A stretch of DNA of 64,000 nt from JAYPWI01 sp964629575 (lineage in GTDB: Bacteria; Actinomycetota; Acidimicrobiia; Acidimicrobiales; Poriferisodalaceae), in NCBI GenBank assembly GCA_964629575.1, contig CAZVUM010000019.1:6391-70390 (forward strand). The letters run 5' to 3'. The notes under the pieces were generated by a model that made no database searches, was not told where the DNA came from, and was given only the letters and a program-made list of their open reading frames with translations. Positions 43,677-52,805 of the stretch are shown piece after piece. A program made the translations under genes and the position numbers. Numbering within the stretch: the stretch's first letter is position 1; each line of letters starts with the position of its first letter.

Positions 43677-44669
43677 GTGTCCGACCACGCCTCCGCGACG
43701 CTGCCCGGCCTCGGGGGTTTCTTGCCTCTCGAGCTGCCCGAGCCCGCGCATGAGAATCGACTGCCCCTGCCGGCCGGTGGTTCGCTGATCAACACGGGGC
43801 GGAACGCCCTTCTGTTCATCGCTCAGGCCCTCGACGCCCAGCGGGTGCACCTGCCGGTTCTGGGATGCGACTCGCTCGCCGTGCCCCTACGACGGGCGGG
43901 CATCGCGGTGGACTGGTACCGATGCGGCCGCGATCTCCTTCCCTTCGAGCTCCCGCGCGCCCGCCCCGGCGAGCTCGTCGTGGTCACCGACATGTTCGGG
44001 CTCGTGCGAGAACACGTCGAATGCATCGCAGACAGCCATCCCGGAGTCGTTCTCGATCTCACCCACTCGGTTCTCGACGCCGTCGAGACCTCGGCCCCCT
44101 GGTTCGCGTCGTACCGCAAGACCGCCGGCCTCGCCGACGGGGCACTCGCGGTCGTCCACGGCATCCAGAACTGCGAACTCGAGCGCGACACGTCGACAGA
44201 TCGCTATCTCCCCCGCCTCGAGAGGATCGATCGCAGTCCTGAGGCGGCGCTCGAGTCGATGAGGAACGTGGAGGCCGGGCTCGACGCGGTCCCGCTCCGC
44301 GCGATGTCGTGCCTCACCGAACGGCTCCTGTCCTCGATCGATCGCGATGACGTGGCCCGGCGGCGGATCCGAAACGCCGGCCTCTACGACGACCTGTTGA
44401 CGCCACTGGGACTCCGTTCGTCGGGTCGCTCCCCGGGAACACCGTTCAGCTGGCCCCTCCTTGGCGGCGAGCCCGGACTCGCCCGCCGACTTCACGAGCT
44501 CGGTGTCTACGTCCCGGTGCTCTGGCCGGACGTCGCCCAGCGGGTCGGCCCCCGCTCCGACGAGGCGTGGGTCGTCGATCACCTGGTCCACCTCCCCGTC
44601 GACCAGCACCTCACGATTCTCGACATCGGCGAAGTGGCGCGCCGCGTTCAACTGGCGGTTGCAACATGA
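43677..44669 (+). CDS. DegT/aminotransferase-like protein, glycan cassette
   Basis: 330 residues with a GTG start. The fold resembles type I PLP aminotransferases of the DegT group, with NTGRNALLFIAQAL, LPVLGCDSLAVPLRRAG (strand and turn seen where PLP binds) and a probable Schiff-base Lys in ASYRKTAGLADG. The large-domain glycine-rich region is short, and Asp and Ser anchors are not clear, so catalytic activity is uncertain. Its stop (44667-44669) overlaps the ATG of the sulfotransferase fusion, the first of several couplings in the cassette. Confidence 0.55.
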   Translation: MSDHASATLPGLGGFLPLELPEPAHENRLPLPAGGSLINTGRNALLFIAQALDAQRVHLPVLGCDSLAVPLRRAGIAVDWYRCGRDLLPFELPRARPGELVVVTDMFGLVREHVECIADSHPGVVLDLTHSVLDAVETSAPWFASYRKTAGLADGALAVVHGIQNCELERDTSTDRYLPRLERIDRSPEAALESMRNVEAGLDAVPLRAMSCLTERLLSSIDRDDVARRRIRNAGLYDDLLTPLGLRSSGRSPGTPFSWPLLGGEPGLARRLHELGVYVPVLWPDVAQRVGPRSDEAWVVDHLVHLPVDQHLTILDIGEVARRVQLAVAT

Positions 44670-46705
44670 GCGCCACGCACCGGGTACCGACGAGGTCGAC
44701 CGGCTACGCACGCAACGCAGGCCTGGAGGTCGTCCTCGGCCGGCTGACCGATGCGCTCGGTCCGTCCGCAGCCGCAGCTGCCGCTCGCTACACCGAACCC
44801 CGCCACCCAGTGATCCTCATCGTCGGACCGCCGCGCTCGGGGTCGACGTTTCTGCTTCAACGGCTCGCAGCGACCGGCTCGTTCGGCTATCCGAGCAACC
44901 TGGTGTCCCGCTTCCATTCGGCGCCGTTCGTGGGTGCCTTGGCCCATCGTCTGCTCCTCGACCCGGAGCTCGACCACCGGGGCGAGATGTCCCGTGGACT
45001 GTCGGGCGAGATTCCGCGCCAGACCGAGGACACAGCCGGTGGTCCCGATGGCCTGTCGACGCTCGGCAAGACCACCGGACCGGCCAACGTCAATGAGTTC
45101 TGGTACGCCTGGCGGGCCCATCTGCCGAGCACAGCGTCGGACGACATGACGTTGGATGAGCTCAACCGCATCGACCATGCCGGTTTGCGAGCGATGGCCG
45201 CGGGTCTCGAAGCCGGATTCGAACGACCGGTGGCGATGAAGGCACTGATCCTCTCGTTTCATGCCGAGCTCCTGGCGGAGATGTTTCCGACCGCCGTCTT
45301 TCTGCGACTCGATCGGGATCCCGCCGAAACCGTCGACTCGATCCTCGCCGCCCGCCGGGTCCACAACGAGGACCCCTCGGCGTGGTGGTCGCTGCGCCCA
45401 CGCGATATCGAGTCCCTGCAGAGACTTCCGCCGGTGGACCAGGTCGCCCACCAGGTGACCGCCATCGAGGACGCGCTCGATCGGGCCATGCCCCGACTCG
45501 AGCCCCGTGCGCTCCGAGTTGACGCGGCGCTGCTCCGCGACGACCCCCGAACCGTCGACGCGTCCATCGCGGACTTCCTCGACGGGTTCGGAGTCGACGT
45601 GAACACGGCCCCCATGCTGGCTGCCGGGACGCCGCGCACACTCGGCCGGCGCGAGATGGCCACGATCACCGCAGCGCTCGACCGGGCGCGGGCCCAGCGG
45701 GCCCAAAGGTCGAGCGTCTCTGGCTCTGCCGAGCCGCCCACTACTCCGATCCCTGTGACCAATCCGGCGCGGCCGGACGTGGGCGAGGAGGCGGACGACC
45801 ACCTCCTCCTCTACACAACTCGAACCTTCGCGACGCGCAACCTCGGCCCGAGCGACCGTTGGCTTCGAACCGACCTGATCGAGGACGACCGGGTGGTCGG
45901 AACACTCAGCGGTGCATTGACCACCCAAGACGGACGTCGTCTCTGGTGGTCGGGGCACAGCGCTCCCTTCGGTGGTCCCAGCTTCACCCGCGACCAGGTG
46001 ACCCCATCGGTGGTCGATCGGCTCCTCGACCAGGCGGCCACCGCGGCAGCAGCCGAGGGTGCCGAGAGGATGCGCGTCACCCTGCGGCCTGCGTCGTATT
46101 CGGCCAGTGAACCGTTGGTCCTCCACACCCTGCTGCAGCACGGGTTCTCGGTCGTCGGCTCAGAACTCAGCTGCGCGATCGACCTTCGTTCGTTGGCAAC
46201 CCGGGACGACTACGTCGCCTCCCTCAAGCGGGCCGCCCGCCGCGCCCTCCACAAGACCCTCGACCAGCCGTGGGACTTCGTCGAGATCACGGGGACGTGG
46301 GAGGAGCAGCATGAGCTCCTCCAACGGAACCGGGCGCGCAAGGACCGTTCGATCCGACTGCCCCTCAGCTACCTCCAACAACTTCGAGAGGACGTCCCTG
46401 GGGCGCTGCGATTCTTCGAGCTGCGCCATGACGGCCGGCCGGTCGCCGCAGCCATCCTCTACCGCCTCCTCCCGCACGTGGAGTCCGTTCAGTACTGGGG
46501 TGACGACGCCGATTGGCTGCCGTTCTCCCCCATGCGTCAGCTGGCGCTCGAAGTCGCCACGCTCTCCATCGAGGAAGGCCGACGCCTCCTCGACCTGGGC
46601 AAGTCATCGGTCGATGGGGCACCCGACCACGGTCTCGTGCAGTTCAAGCGCAGCATCGGAGCTGTCGCCGAACCGATCATCACCCTCGAGCGCACTCTTC
46701 GCTGA
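44666..46705 (+). CDS. Sulfotransferase fused to a FemAB-like GNAT domain
   Basis: 679 residues from an ATG at 44666. Residues 40-340 are a PAPS-dependent sulfotransferase: the 5'-phosphosulfate loop is VGPPRSGSTFLLQ, and FLRLDRDPAETVDS has the 3'-phosphate-binding segment. After a linker (about 345-400) the C-terminal 280 residues are GNAT-type: SLKRAARRALHKTL, LQRNRARKDRSIRLP and FFELRHDGRPVAAAILYR fit the FemAB/BioF2-like acetyltransferase group. This puts sulfation and acyl or aminoacyl transfer in one chain. Confidence 0.78.
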   Translation: MSATHRVPTRSTGYARNAGLEVVLGRLTDALGPSAAAAAARYTEPRHPVILIVGPPRSGSTFLLQRLAATGSFGYPSNLVSRFHSAPFVGALAHRLLLDPELDHRGEMSRGLSGEIPRQTEDTAGGPDGLSTLGKTTGPANVNEFWYAWRAHLPSTASDDMTLDELNRIDHAGLRAMAAGLEAGFERPVAMKALILSFHAELLAEMFPTAVFLRLDRDPAETVDSILAARRVHNEDPSAWWSLRPRDIESLQRLPPVDQVAHQVTAIEDALDRAMPRLEPRALRVDAALLRDDPRTVDASIADFLDGFGVDVNTAPMLAAGTPRTLGRREMATITAALDRARAQRAQRSSVSGSAEPPTTPIPVTNPARPDVGEEADDHLLLYTTRTFATRNLGPSDRWLRTDLIEDDRVVGTLSGALTTQDGRRLWWSGHSAPFGGPSFTRDQVTPSVVDRLLDQAATAAAAEGAERMRVTLRPASYSASEPLVLHTLLQHGFSVVGSELSCAIDLRSLATRDDYVASLKRAARRALHKTLDQPWDFVEITGTWEEQHELLQRNRARKDRSIRLPLSYLQQLREDVPGALRFFELRHDGRPVAAAILYRLLPHVESVQYWGDDADWLPFSPMRQLALEVATLSIEEGRRLLDLGKSSVDGAPDHGLVQFKRSIGAVAEPIITLERTLR

Positions 46706-46754
46706 CCTCGGCGGACAGCTTGATGCGGGCCAGGGTCGGCCGACTCGATCTCGT

Positions 46755-47990
46755 GTGACCGCACGACGGCTAGCCATCGATGGTGGACCCCCCGCGTTCG
46801 CCCAGCCGCGCATGACGGGCGCACCCAATGGCATCGACCGTGAGGCCGTATATCGCCGCCTCGACGCGATGTTCGACCGCAACCGTCTGACCAACAACGG
46901 TCCCCTGGTTCGGGAGTTCGAAGAGGCGATTGCGTCGATCGTCGGTGTCGATCACGTGGTCGCCGTCAGCAACGGCACCCTGGCCCTTCTCGTCGGTGCC
47001 GTCGGCCTCGGCGCGACCGGAGACGTCATCGTTCCGTCCTGGACCTTCGCCGGCACGGTGCAGCCGTTGGTGTGGGCCGGGCTGCGTCCGCGCTTCGTCG
47101 ACGTCGACCCGCTGACACACTCTCTCGACCCCGCTTCGGTCCGGGCTGCGCTGAGCCAGCGTGGCGCAGACACGGCCGAGGTCGGACTCGTGGTCCCGGT
47201 GCACCTCTGGGGTCGCCCGTGCGATGTGGAGGCGATCGATCGGGCCGCCTCTGAAGCCGGAGTCCCGGTTCTGTACGACGCAGCGCATGCGTTCGGCGCG
47301 ACCCACTCGGGCACGCCGGTCGGCAACTTCGGCCAGGCCGAGATCTTCAGCTTTCATGCGACCAAGTGGATGAGCAGCATCGAGGGCGGGGCGATCACCA
47401 CCAACGACGCCGCGCTCGCCGACCACTGCCGCCGTCTTCGCAACTTCGGGTTCGCAGGCGAAGGGGACATCCCGGTCAGCGGCATCAACGCAAAGATGAG
47501 CGAGATGCATGCCGCGGTCGGGCTGACCCAGCTCGAACGGTTCGACACCATCAGGGCGGCCAACCGCGAGCGCTACGAGGCCTACGCCGCGGCGTTCGAC
47601 AGCGCTTCCTCCACGCGGCCAAGCGTGCGGCTGGCGCCCGTGACCAACGCCGGATCCTCCCCTCACGGGTACGTGGTGGTCGAGATCCTCGCTGACCACC
47701 CCGAGCCGGCCAGGGCGCTCCAATCACTGCTGGATGCCGAGAACGTCCGCACCCGGCGCTACTTCGCTCCTGGGGTTCACCGCCTCGGCGCGTTCGATTC
47801 GACCGACACGGGGCCGCTACCCGTCACCGAGACGCTGGCGCAACGGTGCTTGTCGCTACCCACGGGCGAGGCGATCACCACCGAAGATGCGGTGACCATC
47901 GCTGGACTCGTCCTGCGCGGAATCGAGCGAATCACCGACGATACGCCGATCCACATCGACGCCACTCCGGCGGTCGGCAGCATCGCATGA
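46755..47990 (+). CDS. DegT/DnrJ/EryC1/StrS aminotransferase
   Basis: 411 residues from a GTG at 46755; the open frame upstream is shadow. Motifs are LTNNGPLVREFEEAIA, VVAVSNGTLALLVG, VIVPSWTFAGTVQPLVWAGLRPRFVDVD, LYDAAHAFGATH and the PLP-Lys region FHATKWMSSIEGGAI. It makes amino sugars from nucleotide keto sugars, or carries out related dehydrations. Its stop overlaps the glycosyltransferase start, confirming one operon. Confidence 0.93.
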   Translation: MTARRLAIDGGPPAFAQPRMTGAPNGIDREAVYRRLDAMFDRNRLTNNGPLVREFEEAIASIVGVDHVVAVSNGTLALLVGAVGLGATGDVIVPSWTFAGTVQPLVWAGLRPRFVDVDPLTHSLDPASVRAALSQRGADTAEVGLVVPVHLWGRPCDVEAIDRAASEAGVPVLYDAAHAFGATHSGTPVGNFGQAEIFSFHATKWMSSIEGGAITTNDAALADHCRRLRNFGFAGEGDIPVSGINAKMSEMHAAVGLTQLERFDTIRAANRERYEAYAAAFDSASSTRPSVRLAPVTNAGSSPHGYVVVEILADHPEPARALQSLLDAENVRTRRYFAPGVHRLGAFDSTDTGPLPVTETLAQRCLSLPTGEAITTEDAVTIAGLVLRGIERITDDTPIHIDATPAVGSIA

Positions 47991-49588
47991 CGGCAGCCAG
48001 CCTCCGATTGACGGCCGGTCGGTCTCACTCTGTTCGCTTTCGCAGGGACGGCGGTCCGGGGTCACCGGGCGACGAGCCCGCCGAGACGAGCAACCTGATC
48101 GAGATCACCGAGATCGGGTTCGACCCGAAATCGAACCTGCCGTTCCAGGCGGGGTCACTCTCCTCTCTCACCCTCGACCTCCCCGCGCCGCTGAGCGCTG
48201 GGGAGGCTCTCTCAGTGCTCCGCGAGTGCAGGCGGGTCCTTCGACCCGGTGGCGGCATCGAAGCCCCTGAGGACTGGCTCGCAACCGCGGCCGAGCTGGT
48301 CGCCGCAGCGGACGCCGAGCACGCCCTCGAGACGCCAGACCGCCCTGCCCTCGATCGTGTCGCTCGCTACAGCGGTCTCCGCCTCGATGCCGATGCGCGT
48401 CTGCTCGTGCGGCCCGCTGTGATCGAGCTATCGGACGAACCGCTCGTCAGCGTGCTCGTCCCTGGATACCGGGTTGCCTTTCTCGACGCAGTCCTGCGGT
48501 CCGCTACCCAGCAGACGTGGAAGAGAGTGGAGATCCTCGTCGGCGACGACTGCGAGACCGACGACGTCGAGCGACTCACGCGCGCCTCCGCCGAGAGCGA
48601 CGAACGGGTCCGCTACATCGGCCGAGCTTCGGAGCGCGGCGGTCGGGCGAACATGGTCCACCTGCTCCACGAGGCAGAGGGCGACCTCATCAAGTTCCTC
48701 AACGACGACGACGTTCTTGACCATCGCTGTGTCGAACGCATGGTCCGCTGCCTTCAGGCCTTCCCTTCGGTCACGCTGGTGACCTCTCATCGCCAGCCCA
48801 TCGATGCGGTCGGCCGCGAGATCTCGGATCTCACGAGCACGAAGCGGCGGGTGGCGGCCGACTCCGTGATCGACGGAGCCGCAGCGGCCAGTGACCTCCT
48901 GCGGCTCCGATACAACTGGATCGGCGAACCCACCACGACGATGTTCCGCCGTGCGGCCCTCGACACCGAGGTGCCCTTCGGGGTCGGGGACGCCGTGGTT
49001 CGCTCAAGCGGCGACTTCGCCCTCTGGCTCAAGCTGCTCTCCCGTGGCGACCTCGTCTATCTCGCAGACACGCTGAGCTACTTCCGCCAGCACGACGGCC
49101 AGCGTCAGAAGCAGCCAGAGTTCATGGCCATCGCCGAGCAGGGCCACGACCGAATCATCGCCGCAGCGACCGCGCTCGGCCTCGACGAGCCGCGTTCGCG
49201 TCACTTCGTCGCGACACCGCTGGATGTGCGTCCGTGGTGGTCGCAGCGGGCGGGCGAGCTCGTGAGGGGTCTCACGCTCGAGAACGCAGAGGCCTCCCTG
49301 GCCGAGCTGGCCGACGAGCTCCCGGGAGACACTGTCGTGGATCTGCTGGCTGCCCAGGTCGCACTCAACTCGGGCGATGCCGAGCAGGCCGTGCGGATCC
49401 TCGATGCCGCAGCCGATCGCGACCGTGGCTCGGTTGCGGTCCTCAAGCTGATGGCGATCGCGCTCCTCCACCTCGACGCGCGACCAGCAGCCCAACGCAT
49501 CCTGTGGCTCGCCGAGGACCTGTGTCCCCACGATGAGGATGCGAGCGCGCTCCTCGGTCTGCTCTGGGACGAGCTGTCTGCGATCTGA
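47987..49588 (+). CDS. Family 2 glycosyltransferase with methyltransferase-like N-terminal segment
   Basis: 533 residues from an ATG at 47987. Residues 1-105 resemble the C-terminal half of a class I methyltransferase (LPFQAGSLSSL, then LSVLRECRRVLRPGGGI), with no SAM-binding GxGxG part before it. Residues 145-360 are a GT-A glycosyltransferase: VSVLVPGYR, EILVGDDCETDD, the acceptor FLNDDDVLD and a DTEVPFG loop. The C-terminal 100 residues form tetratricopeptide-like helices (LLAAQVALNSGDAEQAVRIL). No transmembrane helix. It acts on surface sugars with the adjacent aminotransferase and sulfotransferase. Confidence 0.82.
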   Translation: MTAASLRLTAGRSHSVRFRRDGGPGSPGDEPAETSNLIEITEIGFDPKSNLPFQAGSLSSLTLDLPAPLSAGEALSVLRECRRVLRPGGGIEAPEDWLATAAELVAAADAEHALETPDRPALDRVARYSGLRLDADARLLVRPAVIELSDEPLVSVLVPGYRVAFLDAVLRSATQQTWKRVEILVGDDCETDDVERLTRASAESDERVRYIGRASERGGRANMVHLLHEAEGDLIKFLNDDDVLDHRCVERMVRCLQAFPSVTLVTSHRQPIDAVGREISDLTSTKRRVAADSVIDGAAAASDLLRLRYNWIGEPTTTMFRRAALDTEVPFGVGDAVVRSSGDFALWLKLLSRGDLVYLADTLSYFRQHDGQRQKQPEFMAIAEQGHDRIIAAATALGLDEPRSRHFVATPLDVRPWWSQRAGELVRGLTLENAEASLAELADELPGDTVVDLLAAQVALNSGDAEQAVRILDAAADRDRGSVAVLKLMAIALLHLDARPAAQRILWLAEDLCPHDEDASALLGLLWDELSAI

Positions 49589-49616
49589 TGAGGAGCAGGC
49601 GGCTACCGTCTCCGCC

Positions 49617-50714
49617 GTGACTCACAGCGACCGCATCTTGATGGGCCCCGGCCCGTGCAACCCGTATCCCGAGGTGATCGAGGCGTTCACCCGACCGGTG
49701 CTCGGGCACCTCGATCCCGAGTTCATCCCGCTGCTCGACGAGATCAACGACCGGCTGCGCGCGGTCTGGCGCACCGAGAACCTCCTGACCTTCCCCGTCT
49801 CGGCGACGGGGTCGGCGGGCATGGAGGCGGCATTCGTCAACTTCGTGGAGCCGGGCGACACGGTGGTGATCGGAGTGAACGGTGTCTTCGGCACCCGGAT
49901 GTGCGACGTTGCGGCGCGCTGCGGCGCCGAGGTGATCGCCGTCGAAGAGGAGTGGGGTCGCGCCATCGACCCGCAACGGCTTCTCGACGCCCACACCGAC
50001 CCCAAGATCATCGCCTTGGTTCACGCCGAGACCTCGACAGGGGTCAGGAACGACATTGCACCGCTCGGTGCGGGCAAGGGCGACGCCCTCCTGCTCGTCG
50101 ACTGTGTGACGTCTCTCGGCGGGATTCCGATGCTCGCCGACGACTGGCAGGTCGACATCGCCTATTCGGGAACCCAGAAGTGCCTCGGCGTTCCTCCGGG
50201 TCTGTCGCCTCTCACCGTGAGCGAGCGCGCGCTGGAGCGCCTCGTCGAGCGCCCGCAGAGCTGGTACCTCGACCTCAACATGATCAGGAACTACGTGACG
50301 GGTGAAGGAGCGCGCGCCTACCACCACACCGCTCCGATCTCGATGCTCTACGGCCTCCACGCCGGCCTCGGCGCAGTGCTCGATGAGGGCCTGGAGAACG
50401 CGTGGGCTCGCCACCAGGCCTGCGGAGACGCGCTGCACGCTGGTCTGCCAGAGCTGGGTTTCGAGCTGTGGGCGCAGGAAGGCCACCGCCTCCCAGAGCT
50501 CACTACGGTCACGCTTCCCGAGGGCCTCGACGATGCCGCCGGACGCCGCGCCCTGCTCGAACGCTACGGAATCGAGGTGGGCGGCGGGCTCGGACCCGTC
50601 GCGGGAAAGGTCTGGCGCATCGGCTGTATGGGCCACACGGCGCGTCTGCGCAACGTGGCGATGTTGCTCGGAGCGCTGGGCGAGCTCGTCAGCGATCTTC
50701 GAGCCACGAATTGA
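49617..50714 (+). CDS. Class V aminotransferase (alanine-glyoxylate/serine-pyruvate type)
   Basis: 365 residues from a GTG at 49617. It begins HSDRILMGPGPCNPYPEV, the LxGPGP start of serine-glyoxylate aminotransferases. FPVSATGSAGMEAAFVNFVEPGD, LLVDCVTSLGGIPM and YSGTQKCLGVPPGLSP (with the PLP Lys) follow. It transfers amino groups between alanine or serine and glyoxylate. In a window with gcvT, gcvP and serB this fits glycine and serine exchange. Its end overlaps the convergent enoyl-CoA hydratase by 26 bases. Confidence 0.93.
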   Translation: MTHSDRILMGPGPCNPYPEVIEAFTRPVLGHLDPEFIPLLDEINDRLRAVWRTENLLTFPVSATGSAGMEAAFVNFVEPGDTVVIGVNGVFGTRMCDVAARCGAEVIAVEEEWGRAIDPQRLLDAHTDPKIIALVHAETSTGVRNDIAPLGAGKGDALLLVDCVTSLGGIPMLADDWQVDIAYSGTQKCLGVPPGLSPLTVSERALERLVERPQSWYLDLNMIRNYVTGEGARAYHHTAPISMLYGLHAGLGAVLDEGLENAWARHQACGDALHAGLPELGFELWAQEGHRLPELTTVTLPEGLDDAAGRRALLERYGIEVGGGLGPVAGKVWRIGCMGHTARLRNVAMLLGALGELVSDLRATN

Positions 50715-51540
50715 ACTGAGCCGGCCGCTTCTCCAGAAATGCCCGACCGCCTTCACGTGCGTCGGGGAGGTGGTCGGTGATCGCTGTCTTGGCTGCGATC
50801 TCGTCGAGCGATTGGTCCCACGTCAGTGACGCCGCGAGGTGGATCGACCTCTTCAGCATGCGCATCGCCACCTGCGGACCGTTGGCGAGTTCGATGGCGA
50901 GGTCCATGGTTGCGGTCATCAACTGGTCGTCGTCGACCACCTCGTGCACCAACCCGAGCTCGTGGGCGGTCTCGCCGTCGACGATCCGCTTGCGCATCAT
51001 GAACTCCATCGCCTTGGCGACTCCCAGGTGTTGAACGAGCAGCCATTGCCCACCCTCGTCGGGAAGCAGGCCGAATCGCAGGGTGGCGCTTCCCAGCTGT
51101 GCCGAGCGGGCCGCGACCCGGAAGTCGCAGGCCAGGGCGAGGGAGAAGCCGGTCTGGATCGCGAAGCCGTTGATCGCCGCGATGGTCAGCTTGTCGAGGT
51201 GGCGAACCGCAGTGTTGACCGTCTGGGAGATGGTGCGCAGGCCGTTGTAGGTCCCCGCCTCGTTGTGATGCCCGCCATGGATCTGGGGCATGTGGGCATC
51301 GCCGTCGCTCTCGTATCCCTTGAGGTTGTCGCCCGCCCAGAAGGCGCGGCCCTGACCGGTGAACACGACGACCCGCACACCGTCGTCCATCTGGGCCTGG
51401 GTGAGCACCTCGATGAGGTCGCGTTTCATCGGCGCGGTCGACGCGTTCATCGACTCGGGGCGATTGAAGGTGATCGTCAGGATCCCCGGGTCCGCCGTCG
51501 CCGTCTCGAAACCGCAGTACCCGTCCTCGTTGATAGCCAT
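50689..51540 (-). CDS. Enoyl-CoA hydratase/isomerase family protein
   Basis: 283 residues, crotonase fold. TFNRPESMNASTAPM, FTGQGRAFWAGDNLKGY (oxyanion turn) and AAINGFAIQTGFSLALACDFRVA are typical. The second catalytic Glu position is not obvious ('FRVAARSAQLGSATLRFGLLPDEGG'), so hydratase, dehydratase or thioesterase-type action is possible. A Trp replaces the usual Cys/Ser near the oxyanion hole. A single gene, divergent from the short hypothetical gene at 51566. Confidence 0.88.
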   Translation of the reverse strand: MAINEDGYCGFETATADPGILTITFNRPESMNASTAPMKRDLIEVLTQAQMDDGVRVVVFTGQGRAFWAGDNLKGYESDGDAHMPQIHGGHHNEAGTYNGLRTISQTVNTAVRHLDKLTIAAINGFAIQTGFSLALACDFRVAARSAQLGSATLRFGLLPDEGGQWLLVQHLGVAKAMEFMMRKRIVDGETAHELGLVHEVVDDDQLMTATMDLAIELANGPQVAMRMLKRSIHLAASLTWDQSLDEIAAKTAITDHLPDAREGGRAFLEKRPAQFNSWLEDR

Positions 51541-51565
51541 CCGGCAAAGCTACCCTCGCGGACCT

Positions 51566-51946
51566 GTGTCAGGTCTCTACCAGCCCTTCGACGGCGTCCT
51601 CATGCTGCGGCTCGACATCGAGCGCGCCGACGGCGACACCACCTACTACGTCACCCCGTTCGTGACAGATGGGGATCGGCTCTACCTCTTCGACGAGCCA
51701 GGCGAGCGCAGCGAGGCCTTCGAAGCGAGGCTGTTGGGACACGCCCTCACCGTCTCGAGCCGCACGACGGGCGATCTGCGTGTGCGCGACACCGCACGCC
51801 GGGCGACCAGCGCCGAGGAAGTGTGGGCGCGCGACGCCTGCTCGGCCAGGTTCTTCTACGACCAGGCCCTCCAGGACACCGCGCAGCTGGGTTCGCTCGT
51901 CGTGGTGGGTCCCGAGCTCAGCGAGGCTGTTCGCCCGCCAGGGTGA
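51566..51946 (+). CDS. Hypothetical protein
   Basis: 126 residues from GTG 51566 (ATG 51602 possible). A mixed beta protein starting VLMLRLDIERADGDTTYYVTPFV and continuing LYLFDEPG. No family was recognised. It overlaps the convergent TauD-like gene by 29 bases. It sits between two oppositely oriented genes and diverges from the hydratase with 25 bases between starts, so expression may be shared. It is in the correct codon-usage style for coding. Confidence 0.45.
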   Translation: MSGLYQPFDGVLMLRLDIERADGDTTYYVTPFVTDGDRLYLFDEPGERSEAFEARLLGHALTVSSRTTGDLRVRDTARRATSAEEVWARDACSARFFYDQALQDTAQLGSLVVVGPELSEAVRPPG

Positions 51947-52763
51947 TCCGCAGCATCTCCCTGCGGTGCCCGGTGTAGTCGTCGATGGCGAAGTGCTGCA
52001 CGACACGGTTGTCCCAGATCGTCAGCGTCCCTGGCTCCCACCTCACCCTGCACGTGAACGCCACCTGGGTGACGTGTTCGAACAGGAAGCGGAGCAACGG
52101 GGCACTCTCGTTTCGCGACATGCCCTCGAGGCCGATCGTGTACACCTCGTTGACGAACAGCGACTTGCGGCCTGTCGCTGCATGGGTCCGAACGAGCGGA
52201 TGGAGCTGAGTGGCGAGCGCCTCTTCTCCCCCGTGGATGTCCATACCGGCGTCGGGATCGTTGCGTCCGAAGGTGCCGCTCGGACCATAGGAACGACGCG
52301 CGGAGTGAACCGCGTTGAGCCCGCCGAGCATGTCCTGCATGGCCGGGGACAGCGCGTCGTATGCCGCTTGGCCATTGGCGAATGCGGTGTCCCCTCCGCT
52401 CTCGGGTACCTCGACGGCGTACAGGAGGGTGGCGCTCGGCGGCCGCTGCTGGAAGCTCCAATCGCTGTGCCAACCACTGCCGAACAGCGGGCCGCTCTCG
52501 TGAGCCTCCCGCAGCACGCGCAACACGTCGGGGTGCCCGTCGATCGCGGTGATGAACGGCGTTTCACCGAAGGCACCCAGGCGCCGGGCCATCGCCTCGA
52601 ACGTATCGATCTCGAGGTTCTGGTCCCTGACCGCCAGCACGTGGTGTTCGTCGAGCGCCGCACGAAGCGCGTCGAGGCAGGTGTCGTCGGCCGCGGACAG
52701 GTCGACCCCGCGCACGTCTGCGCCGAAGGTGCCGGTGAGAGGAGTGAGCTGCATCGGCGTCAC
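51918..52763 (-). CDS. TauD/TfdA-family 2-oxoglutarate-dependent dioxygenase
   Basis: 281 residues from a GTG at 52763 (ATG 52754 possible). FGADVRGVDLSA is the family start, WHSDWSFQQRPP gives the iron-binding HxD, WDNRVVQHFAIDDY the distal His, and RREMLRITLAG the oxoglutarate-binding Arg. Substrates of this family include taurine, alkyl sulfates and aromatic acids. Two copies of sulfur chemistry are in the window (sulfotransferases), but a link is only a thought. Confidence 0.9.
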   Translation of the reverse strand: MTPMQLTPLTGTFGADVRGVDLSAADDTCLDALRAALDEHHVLAVRDQNLEIDTFEAMARRLGAFGETPFITAIDGHPDVLRVLREAHESGPLFGSGWHSDWSFQQRPPSATLLYAVEVPESGGDTAFANGQAAYDALSPAMQDMLGGLNAVHSARRSYGPSGTFGRNDPDAGMDIHGGEEALATQLHPLVRTHAATGRKSLFVNEVYTIGLEGMSRNESAPLLRFLFEHVTQVAFTCRVRWEPGTLTIWDNRVVQHFAIDDYTGHRREMLRITLAGEQPR

Positions 52764-52805
52764 CGTATCGCCACGCTGGCGAGAGCTCTGAGCCAGGATG
52801 AGGGC

